Source: Halosimplex aquaticum
GTDB lineage: Archaea > Halobacteriota > Halobacteria > Halobacteriales > Haloarculaceae
Assembly: GCF_028747785.1 (NCBI RefSeq)
Contig: NZ_CP118158.1
Location: 4,712,001-4,776,000, forward strand
Length of the DNA: 64,000 bases
Direction: 5' to 3'
The translations under genes were made by a program, and so were the position numbers. Shown in pieces: positions 7,152-16,420 of the stretch. The notes under the pieces were generated by a model. It was not told where the DNA came from. It saw nothing but the letters and a program-made list of their open reading frames with translations, and ran no database searches. Positions within the stretch are counted from its first letter, which is position 1. Each line of letters opens with the position of its first letter.

Positions 7152-10055
7152 ATGAGTGAACACGCATCCAGACATTCCGGCGAACGTACCGCCGTCGGCA
7201 CCGGGGACGCCCTCGCGACATCGATCCCCGGGTTTGAGACACGGGAGTCGCTCGGATCGGACGAGAGCCACGGAGACACCGACCACATCGCCCTGATCTA
7301 CGAGGACCAGGTCGGGCAGTTCGAGACGGTCGTGCCCTTCATCCGAGAGGGTCTCGAACGCGGGGAGCGATGCATCTACGTCGCCGACGACAACTCGGTC
7401 GACGAGGTCCTCGACGCGATGCGGGCACGCGGCCTCGCCGTCGACGACGCCGTCGAATCCGGGGCGCTCTCGGTCTATACGGAGGAGGAGACCTACCGGC
7501 GGACCGGCGAGTTCGACCGCGACGCGATGATCGATTTCTGGAGAGACGCTCTCGCCGACGCGACCGACAGCGGATTCACGGGAGTCAGAGCCGCCGCCGA
7601 GATGACGTGGGCGGTCGACGCCGACGACGCCGAACTCGACGACCTCTGCGAGTACGAGGAGTTACTCAATCCGCTCTACGAGGGCGAGGACTACACCGTC
7701 CTCTGTCAGTACAACCGCGACAGGTTCCCCGCGGAGACGCTGCACGACGTCCTCAACACGCACCCGTTCCTCGTCTACGACGGGACCCCCATCGGGCAGA
7801 ACGTCTACTACACCCCGCCGGAGGAGTACTTCGGCGCGGACCGCCCGTCTCGCGAACTCGACCGAAAGCTGACGACGCTCGTCGGCCGCGCTGACGCGCG
7901 AGCGGCGACGGAGGCTCACGAGCGCTATCAGCGGACCCTCTACGAGACCATCGCCGATCCGAACACGTCCTTCGACCGGAAGATCGAGGACCTGCTTGAG
8001 CTAGGCTGTGACCGGTTCGACCTCGACATCGGCTACTTCGCGAAGACGGCCGACGACGAGACGCTCGAGATCACCGAAGCCGTCGGCGACCACGAACGCA
8101 TCGAGCCCGGCGTCACGGAGTCGATCTGTGACACCTACTGTGAGAAGTTGCTCGACCGCCGAACGATAGCCGTCACCGACGCTCGGAAAGAGGGATGGGC
8201 CGACGACCCGGCCTACGAGCGGTACGGGCTGGACGCGTACTTCGGGACGACCGTCCGCGTCGGCTACGAGGACTACGGGACGCTGTGTTTCGCCGCGGAG
8301 TCGCCCCGCGAGGCTGGGTTCTCCGACGCCGAGCGGACGTTCCTCGACCTGATAAGCCAGTGGATCGAGTACGAACTCGAACGCCGGCGCCGCGAGCGGT
8401 TCCTCCGGGAGAGCTACCGGATCACCGCCGATCCCGACCTCGACTTCGACGCGAAGCTCGAACGGCTGCTCGAACTGGGCACGGACTGGTTCGGGCTGGA
8501 GATGGGCGGGTTGAACCACCTGCCGTCGTGGAGCGGCGAGTTCCGGCTGGAGCGGGGCGTCGGCCTCGGCGTCGACGCGGGCGAGGAGCTGTGGTCCGAC
8601 CCGGGCTACGGCTGTTTCTGCCGGCGGACCATCGATTCGGACGAGCCCGTCGCCATGGCCGACGTGCGCGGCACCGAATGGCAGGACGACGAGATCCACC
8701 GGGAGTTCGGCATGACGAGCTACCTCGGCACGCGAGTGATGAACGGCTCGACGCCGTACGGGACGCTCTGGTTCGGGAGCACGGAGCCCTGCGACCGACC
8801 GTTCACCGAGTCCGAGCGCACGTTCATCGAGCTGATGGGCCAGTGGGTGAGCTACGAACTCGAACGCGAACAGCGCGAACACCACCAGCAGACGCTCAGC
8901 CGGATCGCCGCCGACCCCGATCGGTCCTTCGAACAGAAGTTAGACGACATCTTCGAACTGGGCTGCGAGCGGTTCGACCTCGACATCGGCGGGCTCGCGA
9001 CGGTCGATCCGGCGACCGATTCCTTTGTGGTAGAAGCCATCAACGGCGACCACGACCGGCTCGTGCCGGGCGCGGAGGCGCCGCTCTCGGAGACCTACTG
9101 CCGTGCGGCCACGGACGACGAGGCGGTCGCCGACATCACGGATCCCGAGCGCTCGGGCTTCGGGAACTCGATCGCCTACGAGGAGTTCGGCGTCGAGACG
9201 TACCTCGGGACCCGGGTCGAGGTCGAGAACGACCCCGACCGAACCTTCTTCTTCGTGTCGACGGAGCCGCGGGACCGCGAGTTCACGGACGCCGAACGGA
9301 CGTTCCATCAGCTCATGGCCCAGTGGATCAAGTTCGAACTCGCCCAGAAGCAGCGTGAGCGAGCGCTCGAAGAGTCCAACGAGCGGCTCGAACAGTTCGC
9401 CTATGCGGCCTCGCATGACCTGCAGGAACCCCTGCGGATGATCACGAGTTACCTCCAGTTGCTCGAAGACCGCTACGCGGAGGTGTTCGACGAAGACGGC
9501 GAGGAGTTCCTGGAGTTCGCCGTCGACGGCGCCCAGCGGATGCGCGAGATGATCGACGGACTGCTCGAATACTCCCGGGTCGAGACGCGGGGGGAGCCGT
9601 TCGAACCGGTCGAACTGGACGAGATCCTCGACGACGTCCGCACGGACCTGCAGATCCAGATCGACGAGGCCGACGCGGAGATCACGGTCGACGACCTCCC
9701 CCGCGTGGAAGGGGACGCCAGCCAGCTCCGCCAGGTCTTCCAGAACCTGCTCAACAACGCCATCCAGTACAGCGGCGACGATCCGCCGTGCGTCGACGTC
9801 GAAGCGACCCGACGGGGACGAGAGTGGGTCGTCTCCGTCGAGGACGACGGCATCGGCATCGACCCGGACGACCACGACCGCGTCTTCACCGTCTTCGACC
9901 GGCTGCACAGCCGCGTCGAGTACGAGGGCACCGGCATCGGGCTCGCGCTGTGCGAACGCATCGTCGAGCGCCACGGCGGCGAGATCTGGGTCGAGTCGGA
10001 ACCCGGCGAGGGCTCGACGTTCTCGTTCACGCTGCCCGCGCTGGCCGACCAGTAG
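7152..10055 (+). CDS. MEDS-GAF-GAF-GAF sensor histidine kinase
   Basis: This 967-residue soluble histidine kinase has no membrane segment. Residues about 30-240 are a MEDS (DcmR sensory) domain, recognised by HIALIYEDQ, FIREGLERGERCIYV and the LCQYNRDRF region. Three tandem GAF-like units of about 160 residues begin near 256, 413 and 574, each opening with a helix ending in ADP followed by (E/D)LGxxxFxL(D/E). HisKA starts near 734 with H755 in ASHDLQEP. HATPase follows with N-box QNLLNNAIQYS, G1 EDDGIGIDP and G2 EGTGIGLAL. No receiver domain and no response regulator gene is adjacent, so its partner is unknown. The start at 7152 is chosen for its GGAGGA ribosome site. Confidence 0.88.
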   Translation: MSEHASRHSGERTAVGTGDALATSIPGFETRESLGSDESHGDTDHIALIYEDQVGQFETVVPFIREGLERGERCIYVADDNSVDEVLDAMRARGLAVDDAVESGALSVYTEEETYRRTGEFDRDAMIDFWRDALADATDSGFTGVRAAAEMTWAVDADDAELDDLCEYEELLNPLYEGEDYTVLCQYNRDRFPAETLHDVLNTHPFLVYDGTPIGQNVYYTPPEEYFGADRPSRELDRKLTTLVGRADARAATEAHERYQRTLYETIADPNTSFDRKIEDLLELGCDRFDLDIGYFAKTADDETLEITEAVGDHERIEPGVTESICDTYCEKLLDRRTIAVTDARKEGWADDPAYERYGLDAYFGTTVRVGYEDYGTLCFAAESPREAGFSDAERTFLDLISQWIEYELERRRRERFLRESYRITADPDLDFDAKLERLLELGTDWFGLEMGGLNHLPSWSGEFRLERGVGLGVDAGEELWSDPGYGCFCRRTIDSDEPVAMADVRGTEWQDDEIHREFGMTSYLGTRVMNGSTPYGTLWFGSTEPCDRPFTESERTFIELMGQWVSYELEREQREHHQQTLSRIAADPDRSFEQKLDDIFELGCERFDLDIGGLATVDPATDSFVVEAINGDHDRLVPGAEAPLSETYCRAATDDEAVADITDPERSGFGNSIAYEEFGVETYLGTRVEVENDPDRTFFFVSTEPRDREFTDAERTFHQLMAQWIKFELAQKQRERALEESNERLEQFAYAASHDLQEPLRMITSYLQLLEDRYAEVFDEDGEEFLEFAVDGAQRMREMIDGLLEYSRVETRGEPFEPVELDEILDDVRTDLQIQIDEADAEITVDDLPRVEGDASQLRQVFQNLLNNAIQYSGDDPPCVDVEATRRGREWVVSVEDDGIGIDPDDHDRVFTVFDRLHSRVEYEGTGIGLALCERIVERHGGEIWVESEPGEGSTFSFTLPALADQ

Positions 10056-10135
10056 GCCACGGTAGCGTTCGGCGTGTCCGCCCCTGTCAGAGCGGAGCTG
10101 TGCTGAATCGCGTGCTGTCGCGTTCTGCGATCCAC

Positions 10136-10160
10136 CGAACCCGAGCGAAGCGAGGGTTCG
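10136..10160. repeat. short inverted repeat CGAACCC / GGGTTCG
   Basis: Perfect 7-base arms flank an 11-base loop rich in GAGCGAAGC. This sits downstream of the histidine kinase, 22 bases before a larger hairpin. Such GAGCGAAGCGAG-containing dyads recur in haloarchaeal intergenic DNA. Confidence 0.6.
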
Positions 10161-10181
10161 GCTTTTTCGCCCACGTTTTTG

Positions 10182-10214
10182 GCGGAGGGTGGGCGCGAGG
10201 CGCCCACCCTCCGC
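10182..10214. repeat. perfect 15-bp hairpin with 3-nt loop
   Basis: GCGGAGGGTGGGCGC pairs perfectly with 10200-10214 around a GAG loop. T-rich (TTTTT) and A-rich (GAAAAA) runs flank it on the two sides, so it could act as a bidirectional terminator or as a mobile palindromic element. It lies between the histidine kinase stop and the pyruvate kinase start. Confidence 0.75.
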
Positions 10215-10305
10215 GAAAAAGGTGGTTGACAAAGCCCTTTATCCCTGCCGGGGGAAGCCGTTCACATGAACCGAACACACCGGCGACGGGAGGTATCGAT
10301 CTGAG

Positions 10306-12081
10306 ATGCGCAGCGCGAAGATAGTCTGCACGCTCGGCCCGGCCAGCGAGTCAGAGGAGACGATCGAGGGCCTCGCGCGCGCCGGGATGTCGGTCGCGCG
10401 GATGAACGCCAGTCACGGCACGCCGGAACACCGGCGCGAACTCGTCGACCGGATCCGGGCGGTCGACAGGCGTATCGACAGCCCGGTCGCGGCGATGCTC
10501 GACCTGCCGGGGCCGGAGGTCCGGACCGCGCCGATCCGCGAGGAGATCACGCTCGAAGGCGGCTCGACCGTCCGGTTCGTCGAGGGCGACGACGCGACGC
10601 CCGAGGAGATCGGCGTCTCGCACGACATCTCCGCCGTGGAGCCGGGCGACAGGGTCCTGCTCGACGACGGGCGCATTGAGACGACCGTCGAGTCGGTCTC
10701 CGACGGCGTCGTCACGGCGACCGTCGAGAACGGCGGCGACCTCGGCGCGCGGAAGGGCGTCAACGTCCCCGGCGTCGAACTGGGCCTGCCCGTCATCACC
10801 GAGCAGGACCGGAAGGAACTGAAGGTGGCGGCCGAGAAGGAAGTCGACTTCGTCGCGGCGAGCTTCGTCCGCGACGGCGAGGACGTCTACGAGATCACCG
10901 ACGCGCTGGACGAACTCGGCGCCGACATCCCGGTCATCGCGAAGATCGAACGCGAGGTCGCGGTCGAGAACCTCGCCGGGATCATCGACGCCGCCTACGG
11001 CGTGATGGTCGCGCGGGGCGACCTCGGCGTCGAGTGCCCGCTGGAGGACGTGCCGATGATCCAGAAGCGGATCATCCGCCGGTGCCACGAGGAGGGAGTG
11101 CCCGTCATCACGGCGACGGAGATGCTCGACTCGATGGTCCACGCGCGCCGACCGACGCGCGCGGAGGCGTCTGACGTGGCCAACGCCGTCCTCGACGGCA
11201 CGGACGCGGTCATGCTCTCGGGCGAGACGGCCATCGGCGACCACCCGATCCGTGTGGTCGACACGATGAACCGGATCGTCCGCGACGTCGAGGAGTCGCC
11301 CGAGTACGCAGAGAACCGCGAGCAGCGCGTGCCGACGGCAGACGAGACGCGGACGGACGCGCTCGCCCGCTCGGCGCGGTTCCTGGCGCGGGACATCGAC
11401 GCCAGCGCCATCGTGGCTGCCAGCGAATCCGGCTACACGGCGCTCAAGGCCGCCAAGTTCCGGCCGTCGATCCCCATCGTCGCCTCGACGCCGAGCGAGG
11501 ACGTGCGACGGCGGCTCGCGCTCTCGTGGGGCATCATCCCCAAGAGCTCGCCGTACACGGCGGACGGCGCGGACGCGGTCATCAACAACGCCGTCCAGTC
11601 GGCGCTGGACACGGGCGCGGCCGAGAGCGGCGACACGGTCGTCGTCCTCTCGGGGATGATGACCGAACTCGAAGGCGTGAACACGGCGAACATGCTCAAG
11701 GTCCACGTCGCCTCGGAGACGATCGCCTCCGGGCGGTCGGTCGTCGAGGGTCTCGTCTCCGGCGAACTCCACTGGACGGAGGACGGCGACCTCTCGGCGG
11801 TGCCCGAGGGAGCGATCCTCGCGGTGCCGGAGGACTTCGACGGCGAGTTCAGCGGCGACGTGGAGAAGCTGGCCGGCGTCATCGACCGCCACGGCGGCAT
11901 GACGAGCTACGCGGCCATCGTCGCCCGGGAGCTCGAACTCCCGATGATCTCGAACGCGTCGCTCCCGCGCGACATCGACTCGGGGACGGTCGTGACGCTC
12001 GACGCCGAGCGCGGCATCGTCTACGACGAAGCGATCCAGAGCCGGGCGCGCGAGCGGACGGCGAAGCGAGATTCGCTGTAA
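10306..12081 (+). CDS. pyk: pyruvate kinase with C-terminal PEP-utiliser-like domain
   Basis: This 591-residue enzyme converts PEP and ADP to pyruvate and ATP, the last step of the lower glycolytic/ED trunk. The N-terminal barrel shows KIVCTLGPAS, the NASHG motif, VIAKIE, MVARGDLGVE and TATEMLDSM, all typical of Pyk. The last 100 residues or so form an extra domain resembling the swivelling phosphohistidine domain of PEP synthase, as in some Bacillus enzymes. Its motif reads GGMTSYAAIVARE, with Tyr at the position of the catalytic His. The extra domain is therefore unlikely to be phosphorylated and is probably structural or regulatory. A CCTTTATCC element lies about 70 nt upstream. Confidence 0.95.
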   Translation: MRSAKIVCTLGPASESEETIEGLARAGMSVARMNASHGTPEHRRELVDRIRAVDRRIDSPVAAMLDLPGPEVRTAPIREEITLEGGSTVRFVEGDDATPEEIGVSHDISAVEPGDRVLLDDGRIETTVESVSDGVVTATVENGGDLGARKGVNVPGVELGLPVITEQDRKELKVAAEKEVDFVAASFVRDGEDVYEITDALDELGADIPVIAKIEREVAVENLAGIIDAAYGVMVARGDLGVECPLEDVPMIQKRIIRRCHEEGVPVITATEMLDSMVHARRPTRAEASDVANAVLDGTDAVMLSGETAIGDHPIRVVDTMNRIVRDVEESPEYAENREQRVPTADETRTDALARSARFLARDIDASAIVAASESGYTALKAAKFRPSIPIVASTPSEDVRRRLALSWGIIPKSSPYTADGADAVINNAVQSALDTGAAESGDTVVVLSGMMTELEGVNTANMLKVHVASETIASGRSVVEGLVSGELHWTEDGDLSAVPEGAILAVPEDFDGEFSGDVEKLAGVIDRHGGMTSYAAIVARELELPMISNASLPRDIDSGTVVTLDAERGIVYDEAIQSRARERTAKRDSL

Positions 12082-12186
12082 TCGCCGACCCTCGCATCGC
12101 CGAAGACCTCCGCGGCGCCGCCGTCGTTTTGACGCGTTCAGGTGGTATCGACGCACATATGTCTCGGCACGTCCAGTCATCGGAAA

Positions 12187-12879
12187 ATGTCGAGCGAGTC
12201 GATCACCGTCCACCTCGTCGGTGACTCCACGATGGCCGAGAAGGACCCGGAAGAACGCCCCGAGACGGGCTGGGGAACGCCGTTCGCCGAGTACGTCGAC
12301 GAGTCGGTGACGGTCGAGAACTACGCCCGCAACGGCCGCAGCACTCGGACCTTTCTGGAAGAGGGGCGCTGGGACCCCGTCGTGGAGAACCTCTCCGATG
12401 GCGACTACGTGTTCGTCCAGTTCGGGCACAACGACGAGGTGCCCTCGAAAGAGCAGTACACGCCCCCGGAGGCGTTCGTCGCCAACCTCGGGAAGTTCGT
12501 CGAAGAGACGCGCGAACGCGGGGCGAACCCGGTGCTTCTCACCCCCATCGCGCGCCGGCACTTCGACGACGAGGGACGACTGGAGGACACCCATCAGGAG
12601 TATGCGGCGCTGACCAGGGACGTGGCACAGGACCGGGACGTCCCGCTGATCGACGCCGACGAGCGGAGCCGGGCGCTCCTGCGCGAACTGGGAACGGAGG
12701 AGTCGAAGTCGCTGTATCTCCACCTCTCGCCGGGCGAACACGTCAACTACCCCGACGGTATCGCCGACGACACGCACTTCAGCAGAGAAGGGGCGCGCCG
12801 GATGGCCGAACTGGTCCTCGACGGGATCGAGGAACTGGACCTCGAACTGGCCGCCCGCGTGGTGCGAGACGAGGAATAG
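12187..12879 (+). CDS. SGNH hydrolase, rhamnogalacturonan acetylesterase-like (CE12)
   Basis: This 230-residue protein has the four SGNH blocks. Block I is GDSTMA (catalytic Ser), block II has Gly in NYARNGRSTRTF, block III is FGHND, and block V is DDTHFSREG with the Asp and His of the triad. The GDSTMA plus GWGTPF pattern is that of carbohydrate esterase family 12, which removes acetyl groups from pectic sugars. No signal peptide is visible, so it probably acts in the cytoplasm on imported oligosaccharides or on another ester. I start at the ATG at 12187, since the upstream extension is not conserved-looking. The neighbours are sugar kinases and pyruvate kinase. Confidence 0.8.
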   Translation: MSSESITVHLVGDSTMAEKDPEERPETGWGTPFAEYVDESVTVENYARNGRSTRTFLEEGRWDPVVENLSDGDYVFVQFGHNDEVPSKEQYTPPEAFVANLGKFVEETRERGANPVLLTPIARRHFDDEGRLEDTHQEYAALTRDVAQDRDVPLIDADERSRALLRELGTEESKSLYLHLSPGEHVNYPDGIADDTHFSREGARRMAELVLDGIEELDLELAARVVRDEE

Positions 12880-13040
12880 GCGGTTCGCTGCAACGGCCTG
12901 ATGTTCGGGTTCCGTGTACGGACAGCGATTCAGCGTCGCTGATCCGCTGGTGGTCGGCCGAGGCGGCCGCGACGAAACGGGTACTCGGTGACGGGTGAAT
13001 ATGTGCAGTTAAGTAGCGATGGGACGACTCACCGATTACA

Positions 13041-14021
13041 ATGGCCACCTACGCAGGAGTCGACCTCGGCGCGACGAACATCCGCGCCGTCGTCGGCGAC
13101 GAGTCGGGGGGAGTCCTCGCCTCGCGTCGGACCGAGACCCCGCAGGGACCGAACGGCATCGCGGTCACCGAGGCGGTCCTCGACGCGCTCCGGGGGGCGT
13201 GCGACGAGGCCGGCGTCGACCCGACGGGGATCGTCGCCGCCGGCGTCGGGTCGATCGGCCCGCTCGACCTCGCCGAAGGGGTGATCGACAACCCGGCGAA
13301 CCTCCCCGACTCTATCGACCGGATCCCGCTGACCGGCCCGATCGGCGAACTCGTCGACAGCGACGAAGTCTACCTCCACAACGACACCACCGCCGGCGTC
13401 ATCGGCGAGCGCTTCTACTCCGACCGCAACCCCGACGACATGATCTACCTGACCATCTCCAGCGGCATCGGCGCCGGCGTCTGCGTCGACGGCGAAGTCG
13501 TCCAGGGGTGGGACGGCAACGCCGGCGAGGTCGGTCACATGACGGTCGACCCCAACGGCTTCATGACCTGCGGCTGCGGCATCGACGGCCACTGGGAGGC
13601 CTACTGCTCGGGCAACAACATCTTCCGCTACGCCCAGCGCCTCCACGACGAGGACCCCGTCGAGACGTCGATGCCCCTGGAGAGCGCCGACTTCTCCTCG
13701 GCCGACGTCTTCGCCCACGCCAACGAGGGCGACGAGTTCGCCGAGTACGTCCTCGACCAGGTCACGCAGTGGAACGTCATCGCCGTCGCCAACATGATCC
13801 ACGCCTTCGCGCCGCTGGTCATCTACGTCGGCGGCGCCGTCACGCTCAACAACCCCGACCGCGTCCTCGGACCGATCCGCGAGCGCCTCGACGACGTGGT
13901 GTTCTCGAACGTCCCCGACGTGCAACTGACGACGCTCGGCGACGACGTGGTCGTGAAAGGGGCGCTTGCCAGCGCGCTCACCCGGGGGACCGGCGACCGC
14001 TCGCGCGTGCGGTCGAACTGA
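13041..14021 (+). CDS. ROK-family sugar kinase (glucokinase-like)
   Basis: This 326-residue ROK kinase probably phosphorylates glucose or a related hexose with ATP. DLGATNIRAVVGD is the phosphate-binding loop, HNDTTAG includes the catalytic Asp, and ISSGIGAGV and GNAGEVGHMTV follow. The zinc-binding cluster normally reads C-x-C-G-x2-G-C-x-E; here it is CGCGIDGHWE, with His in place of the last Cys. Zinc could still be held by two Cys and two His. Haloarchaeal ROK proteins are used as hexokinases, but substrate cannot be read from sequence. It is convergent with the Orc1/Cdc6-like gene on the opposite strand. Confidence 0.8.
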   Translation: MATYAGVDLGATNIRAVVGDESGGVLASRRTETPQGPNGIAVTEAVLDALRGACDEAGVDPTGIVAAGVGSIGPLDLAEGVIDNPANLPDSIDRIPLTGPIGELVDSDEVYLHNDTTAGVIGERFYSDRNPDDMIYLTISSGIGAGVCVDGEVVQGWDGNAGEVGHMTVDPNGFMTCGCGIDGHWEAYCSGNNIFRYAQRLHDEDPVETSMPLESADFSSADVFAHANEGDEFAEYVLDQVTQWNVIAVANMIHAFAPLVIYVGGAVTLNNPDRVLGPIRERLDDVVFSNVPDVQLTTLGDDVVVKGALASALTRGTGDRSRVRSN

Positions 14022-14054
14022 GCGGTCGTCGACCCAGACGAGCACTCCCGGCCG

Positions 14055-15230
14055 TCACTCCCGAATGTCCGACAGGCGCTGGAACGCCGTCGGCGGGAAC
14101 CGCAGTTCGACGCGGCTCGGCGGCCGCCCCTTCTCGTTCGAGACCTCCGACTGGACGCGCTCGACGACGCCGACCTCCGCCATCTCGTAGAGGTAGCGCT
14201 TGACCGTCCCCGGCGAGAGGTCGACCGAGGGATCGGAGCTGATGGCTTCGGTCGTCGCGGTGACGGAGGCGCGGTCCTCGGGGTCCAGCGCGACGAGCTT
14301 CCGGAGGACCAGTTGCTTGTTCGCGGGGAGCGCGAGCACGCGGCCGAGCGAGACCGACGACCGGGGGAACTCGTCGATGGCCGCGCTCACGTCGGCTTCG
14401 TCGATGCGCGTCCGGTCGGTTCGGCTCGCGCGGTCGGCGGCGACGAACAGCGCGGCCATCGCGTCGTGGGCGTTCCCGTCGGCCCAGTCGGCGATCCGGC
14501 GCGCCTGGTCGTGGTCGAGGCCCTGCCGGGTGAGGCCGAGCGAGGCCCTCGTCATCAGCAGGTCGACGAGCGTCTCGCGGCGGTAGCGCTCGACGCGGAT
14601 CTCGGTGGCGGTGTACTCCGTCAGCGAGAGGTCCTCCGGCGGGATCCGCCCGATCGCGAGCCAGCTCACGTTGCTCGGCAGGCCGGCGAACAGGTCGACG
14701 AGCTCCTCCGCGCTGGTGCCGTCGGGCTCGCAGACGTGGTCGACGGCGACGACGACGCCGGTACGGGAGCGACCGAGGACCTCGTGGAGGCGGTCGCTGA
14801 GGTCGTCGGTGCTGATCCCGTGGTCGGGGACCGACTCGTCGACGAGGGCGTCGAGGACGCCGTGGTAGAAGGCGAACTCGCTGGTGGTCTCGCGCATGTC
14901 GACGGAGACGAACGCCGGCGTGGCGGGCGGCGCCGCGCGCGTGCTCGTGTGGATGATCGACCGGGTGTCCGTCGACAGCCGGTTCAGGTGAGCGAACAGC
15001 GCCGTCACGACAGCGGACTTCCCCGAGCCGAACGGGCCCGAGACGTACGCGTTGGGCGGCAACTGGCCGTCGAACACCGGATCGAGGTGGTCGAGCAGTC
15101 GTTCGAGGACGGGGCCACGGTCCGACGGCTCCTCGACGTGGGACACGGGCGAAAGCGACTCGTAGTCCTCGACGAGGCGGGGGCCGTCCGAGCGGCGCCG
15201 TCGTCGTTTGATCCGCGCGTCGATGTCCAT
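14055..15230 (-). CDS. Orc1/Cdc6-family AAA ATPase
   Basis: This 391-residue protein is related to archaeal replication initiators. Walker A is GPFGSGKS (residues 65-72). Walker B is degenerate but keeps D164 and E168 in VAVDHVCE. A helical lid follows, and the C-terminal 80 residues form a winged helix (SPGTVKRYLYEMAEVGVVERV). Family members bind origin repeats and load MCM. Haloarchaea carry many copies, most not acting at the main origin. I see no origin-type repeats around the gene, and the arginine-rich N-terminus (KRRRRR) is unusual. It may be a regulatory paralogue. Confidence 0.75.
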   Translation of the reverse strand: MDIDARIKRRRRRSDGPRLVEDYESLSPVSHVEEPSDRGPVLERLLDHLDPVFDGQLPPNAYVSGPFGSGKSAVVTALFAHLNRLSTDTRSIIHTSTRAAPPATPAFVSVDMRETTSEFAFYHGVLDALVDESVPDHGISTDDLSDRLHEVLGRSRTGVVVAVDHVCEPDGTSAEELVDLFAGLPSNVSWLAIGRIPPEDLSLTEYTATEIRVERYRRETLVDLLMTRASLGLTRQGLDHDQARRIADWADGNAHDAMAALFVAADRASRTDRTRIDEADVSAAIDEFPRSSVSLGRVLALPANKQLVLRKLVALDPEDRASVTATTEAISSDPSVDLSPGTVKRYLYEMAEVGVVERVQSEVSNEKGRPPSRVELRFPPTAFQRLSDIRE

Positions 15231-15336
15231 GTGAGATCTGGGTCGGTCCGTTGTGGGCAGTTCTTGCTACAGTACAAAAGGACTGCGGTGAGTCAGCGCC
15301 GCCGGGGGCGAGGGCCCGCCCGTGCGGGGTGACCAG

Positions 15337-16419
15337 TCAGAGGTACCCCGCGTTCGGCAGGACGCCGAGGATCGCCAGCAGGCCCACGACGAACATGGCG
15401 ATCGCGATCGCCATCGCCGGCGGGTCGACGTGCGTCCCCGAGTGGGCGTAGAACAGCCGCTGGGTCAGCTCGCCGAGGAGTCCGCTGACGAGGCCGAAGA
15501 CGCCGGCCGCAAGCAGGGCGACGACGCTCCCGGCGACGGGCGCGACGACGACCGCACCGACGGCGCCGATGAGGGTGATGTGGTGGGTCACCGGGATCTT
15601 CTCGACGCCGAGGTTGAGGAACAGCAGGCTGATCGCCGAGATGGCGTAGCCGAGGAAGATGCTCCCCGTCTGGATCCAGATGTAACCGCCGAGGATCCCC
15701 CCGACGAGACCGATCGTCGCGACGCCGGACCACTTGTACTGGTGGGGGAGCCACGGCTCGGTCGCCAGCCGCCCCTCGTGCTCGATGGGAACTTCCCCGC
15801 CGTCGGCGGCCATGCGCGGTTCCTCGCGCTCGAAGGGAGACATGTCGAGCAGGCTGCCGCCCGCGGACTTCCCGACGATGGGGTAGCCGAAGACGGCGCG
15901 CGCGATGAACGCGGTGACGACGACCGACAGCGCGATGGTGTCGGTGAGGCCGGTGCCGCCGACTGCGAGCAGGGCGGCCCCGAACTGGTTGACGAGCATC
16001 CCGAGAACGCCGAAGACCGCGCCGACCGCGAGGATGTCCGGCTGCGTGCCGAAGGCGTAGAGGATGTTCTTCCCGAAGTGGTAGTCCCAGCCCTCGGGTT
16101 CCATCTCGGGGTACTTCTTCCCGGCGTAGGCCGTGGCGGCCACGCCGCCGGCGAAGGCGATGTGCGGGCCGGTGACCGCGCCGAACCCGATGACGCCCGT
16201 CACGCCGGCCGCGAGTTCGCCCTGACCGATGTCCGGGAACGCCCCGCCGACCTCGCGCTGGAGGATCGCCAGCCCCTCGCCGAGGAAGACGACGAAGCCC
16301 GTGAAGATGAACGCCGGGAGCGCGCCGAGCGCGCCGCCGGCCGCGGCGGTGATGAGCAGGAGCAGGAACTGCTCGACCTCCATCCCGATGACCGGGACCT
16401 GGAGAACGGGCTCTATCAT
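15337..16419 (-). CDS. integral membrane protein of the glpK operon, putative glycerol facilitator
   Basis: This 360-residue protein has about eight to nine hydrophobic segments separated by short loops, and a central hydrophilic loop (about residues 185-235). Its ATG at 16419 lies one base after the glpK stop, so the two are co-transcribed. In Haloferax volcanii a membrane protein next to glpK has been named GlpX and proposed as a glycerol facilitator; the gene order here matches. It does not look like an aquaporin (no NPA motif seen), so the transport role is inference from context. The ptsH-like gene that follows in Haloferax is absent here. Confidence 0.7.
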   Translation of the reverse strand: MIEPVLQVPVIGMEVEQFLLLLITAAAGGALGALPAFIFTGFVVFLGEGLAILQREVGGAFPDIGQGELAAGVTGVIGFGAVTGPHIAFAGGVAATAYAGKKYPEMEPEGWDYHFGKNILYAFGTQPDILAVGAVFGVLGMLVNQFGAALLAVGGTGLTDTIALSVVVTAFIARAVFGYPIVGKSAGGSLLDMSPFEREEPRMAADGGEVPIEHEGRLATEPWLPHQYKWSGVATIGLVGGILGGYIWIQTGSIFLGYAISAISLLFLNLGVEKIPVTHHITLIGAVGAVVVAPVAGSVVALLAAGVFGLVSGLLGELTQRLFYAHSGTHVDPPAMAIAIAMFVVGLLAILGVLPNAGYL

Positions 16420-16420
16420 C

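Noticed and set aside
10351..12777. 808-codon open frame on the minus strand across pyruvate kinase and the esterase
   Set aside because: Shadow frame, Arg/Asp-rich low complexity; both genes on the plus strand have strong family motifs.
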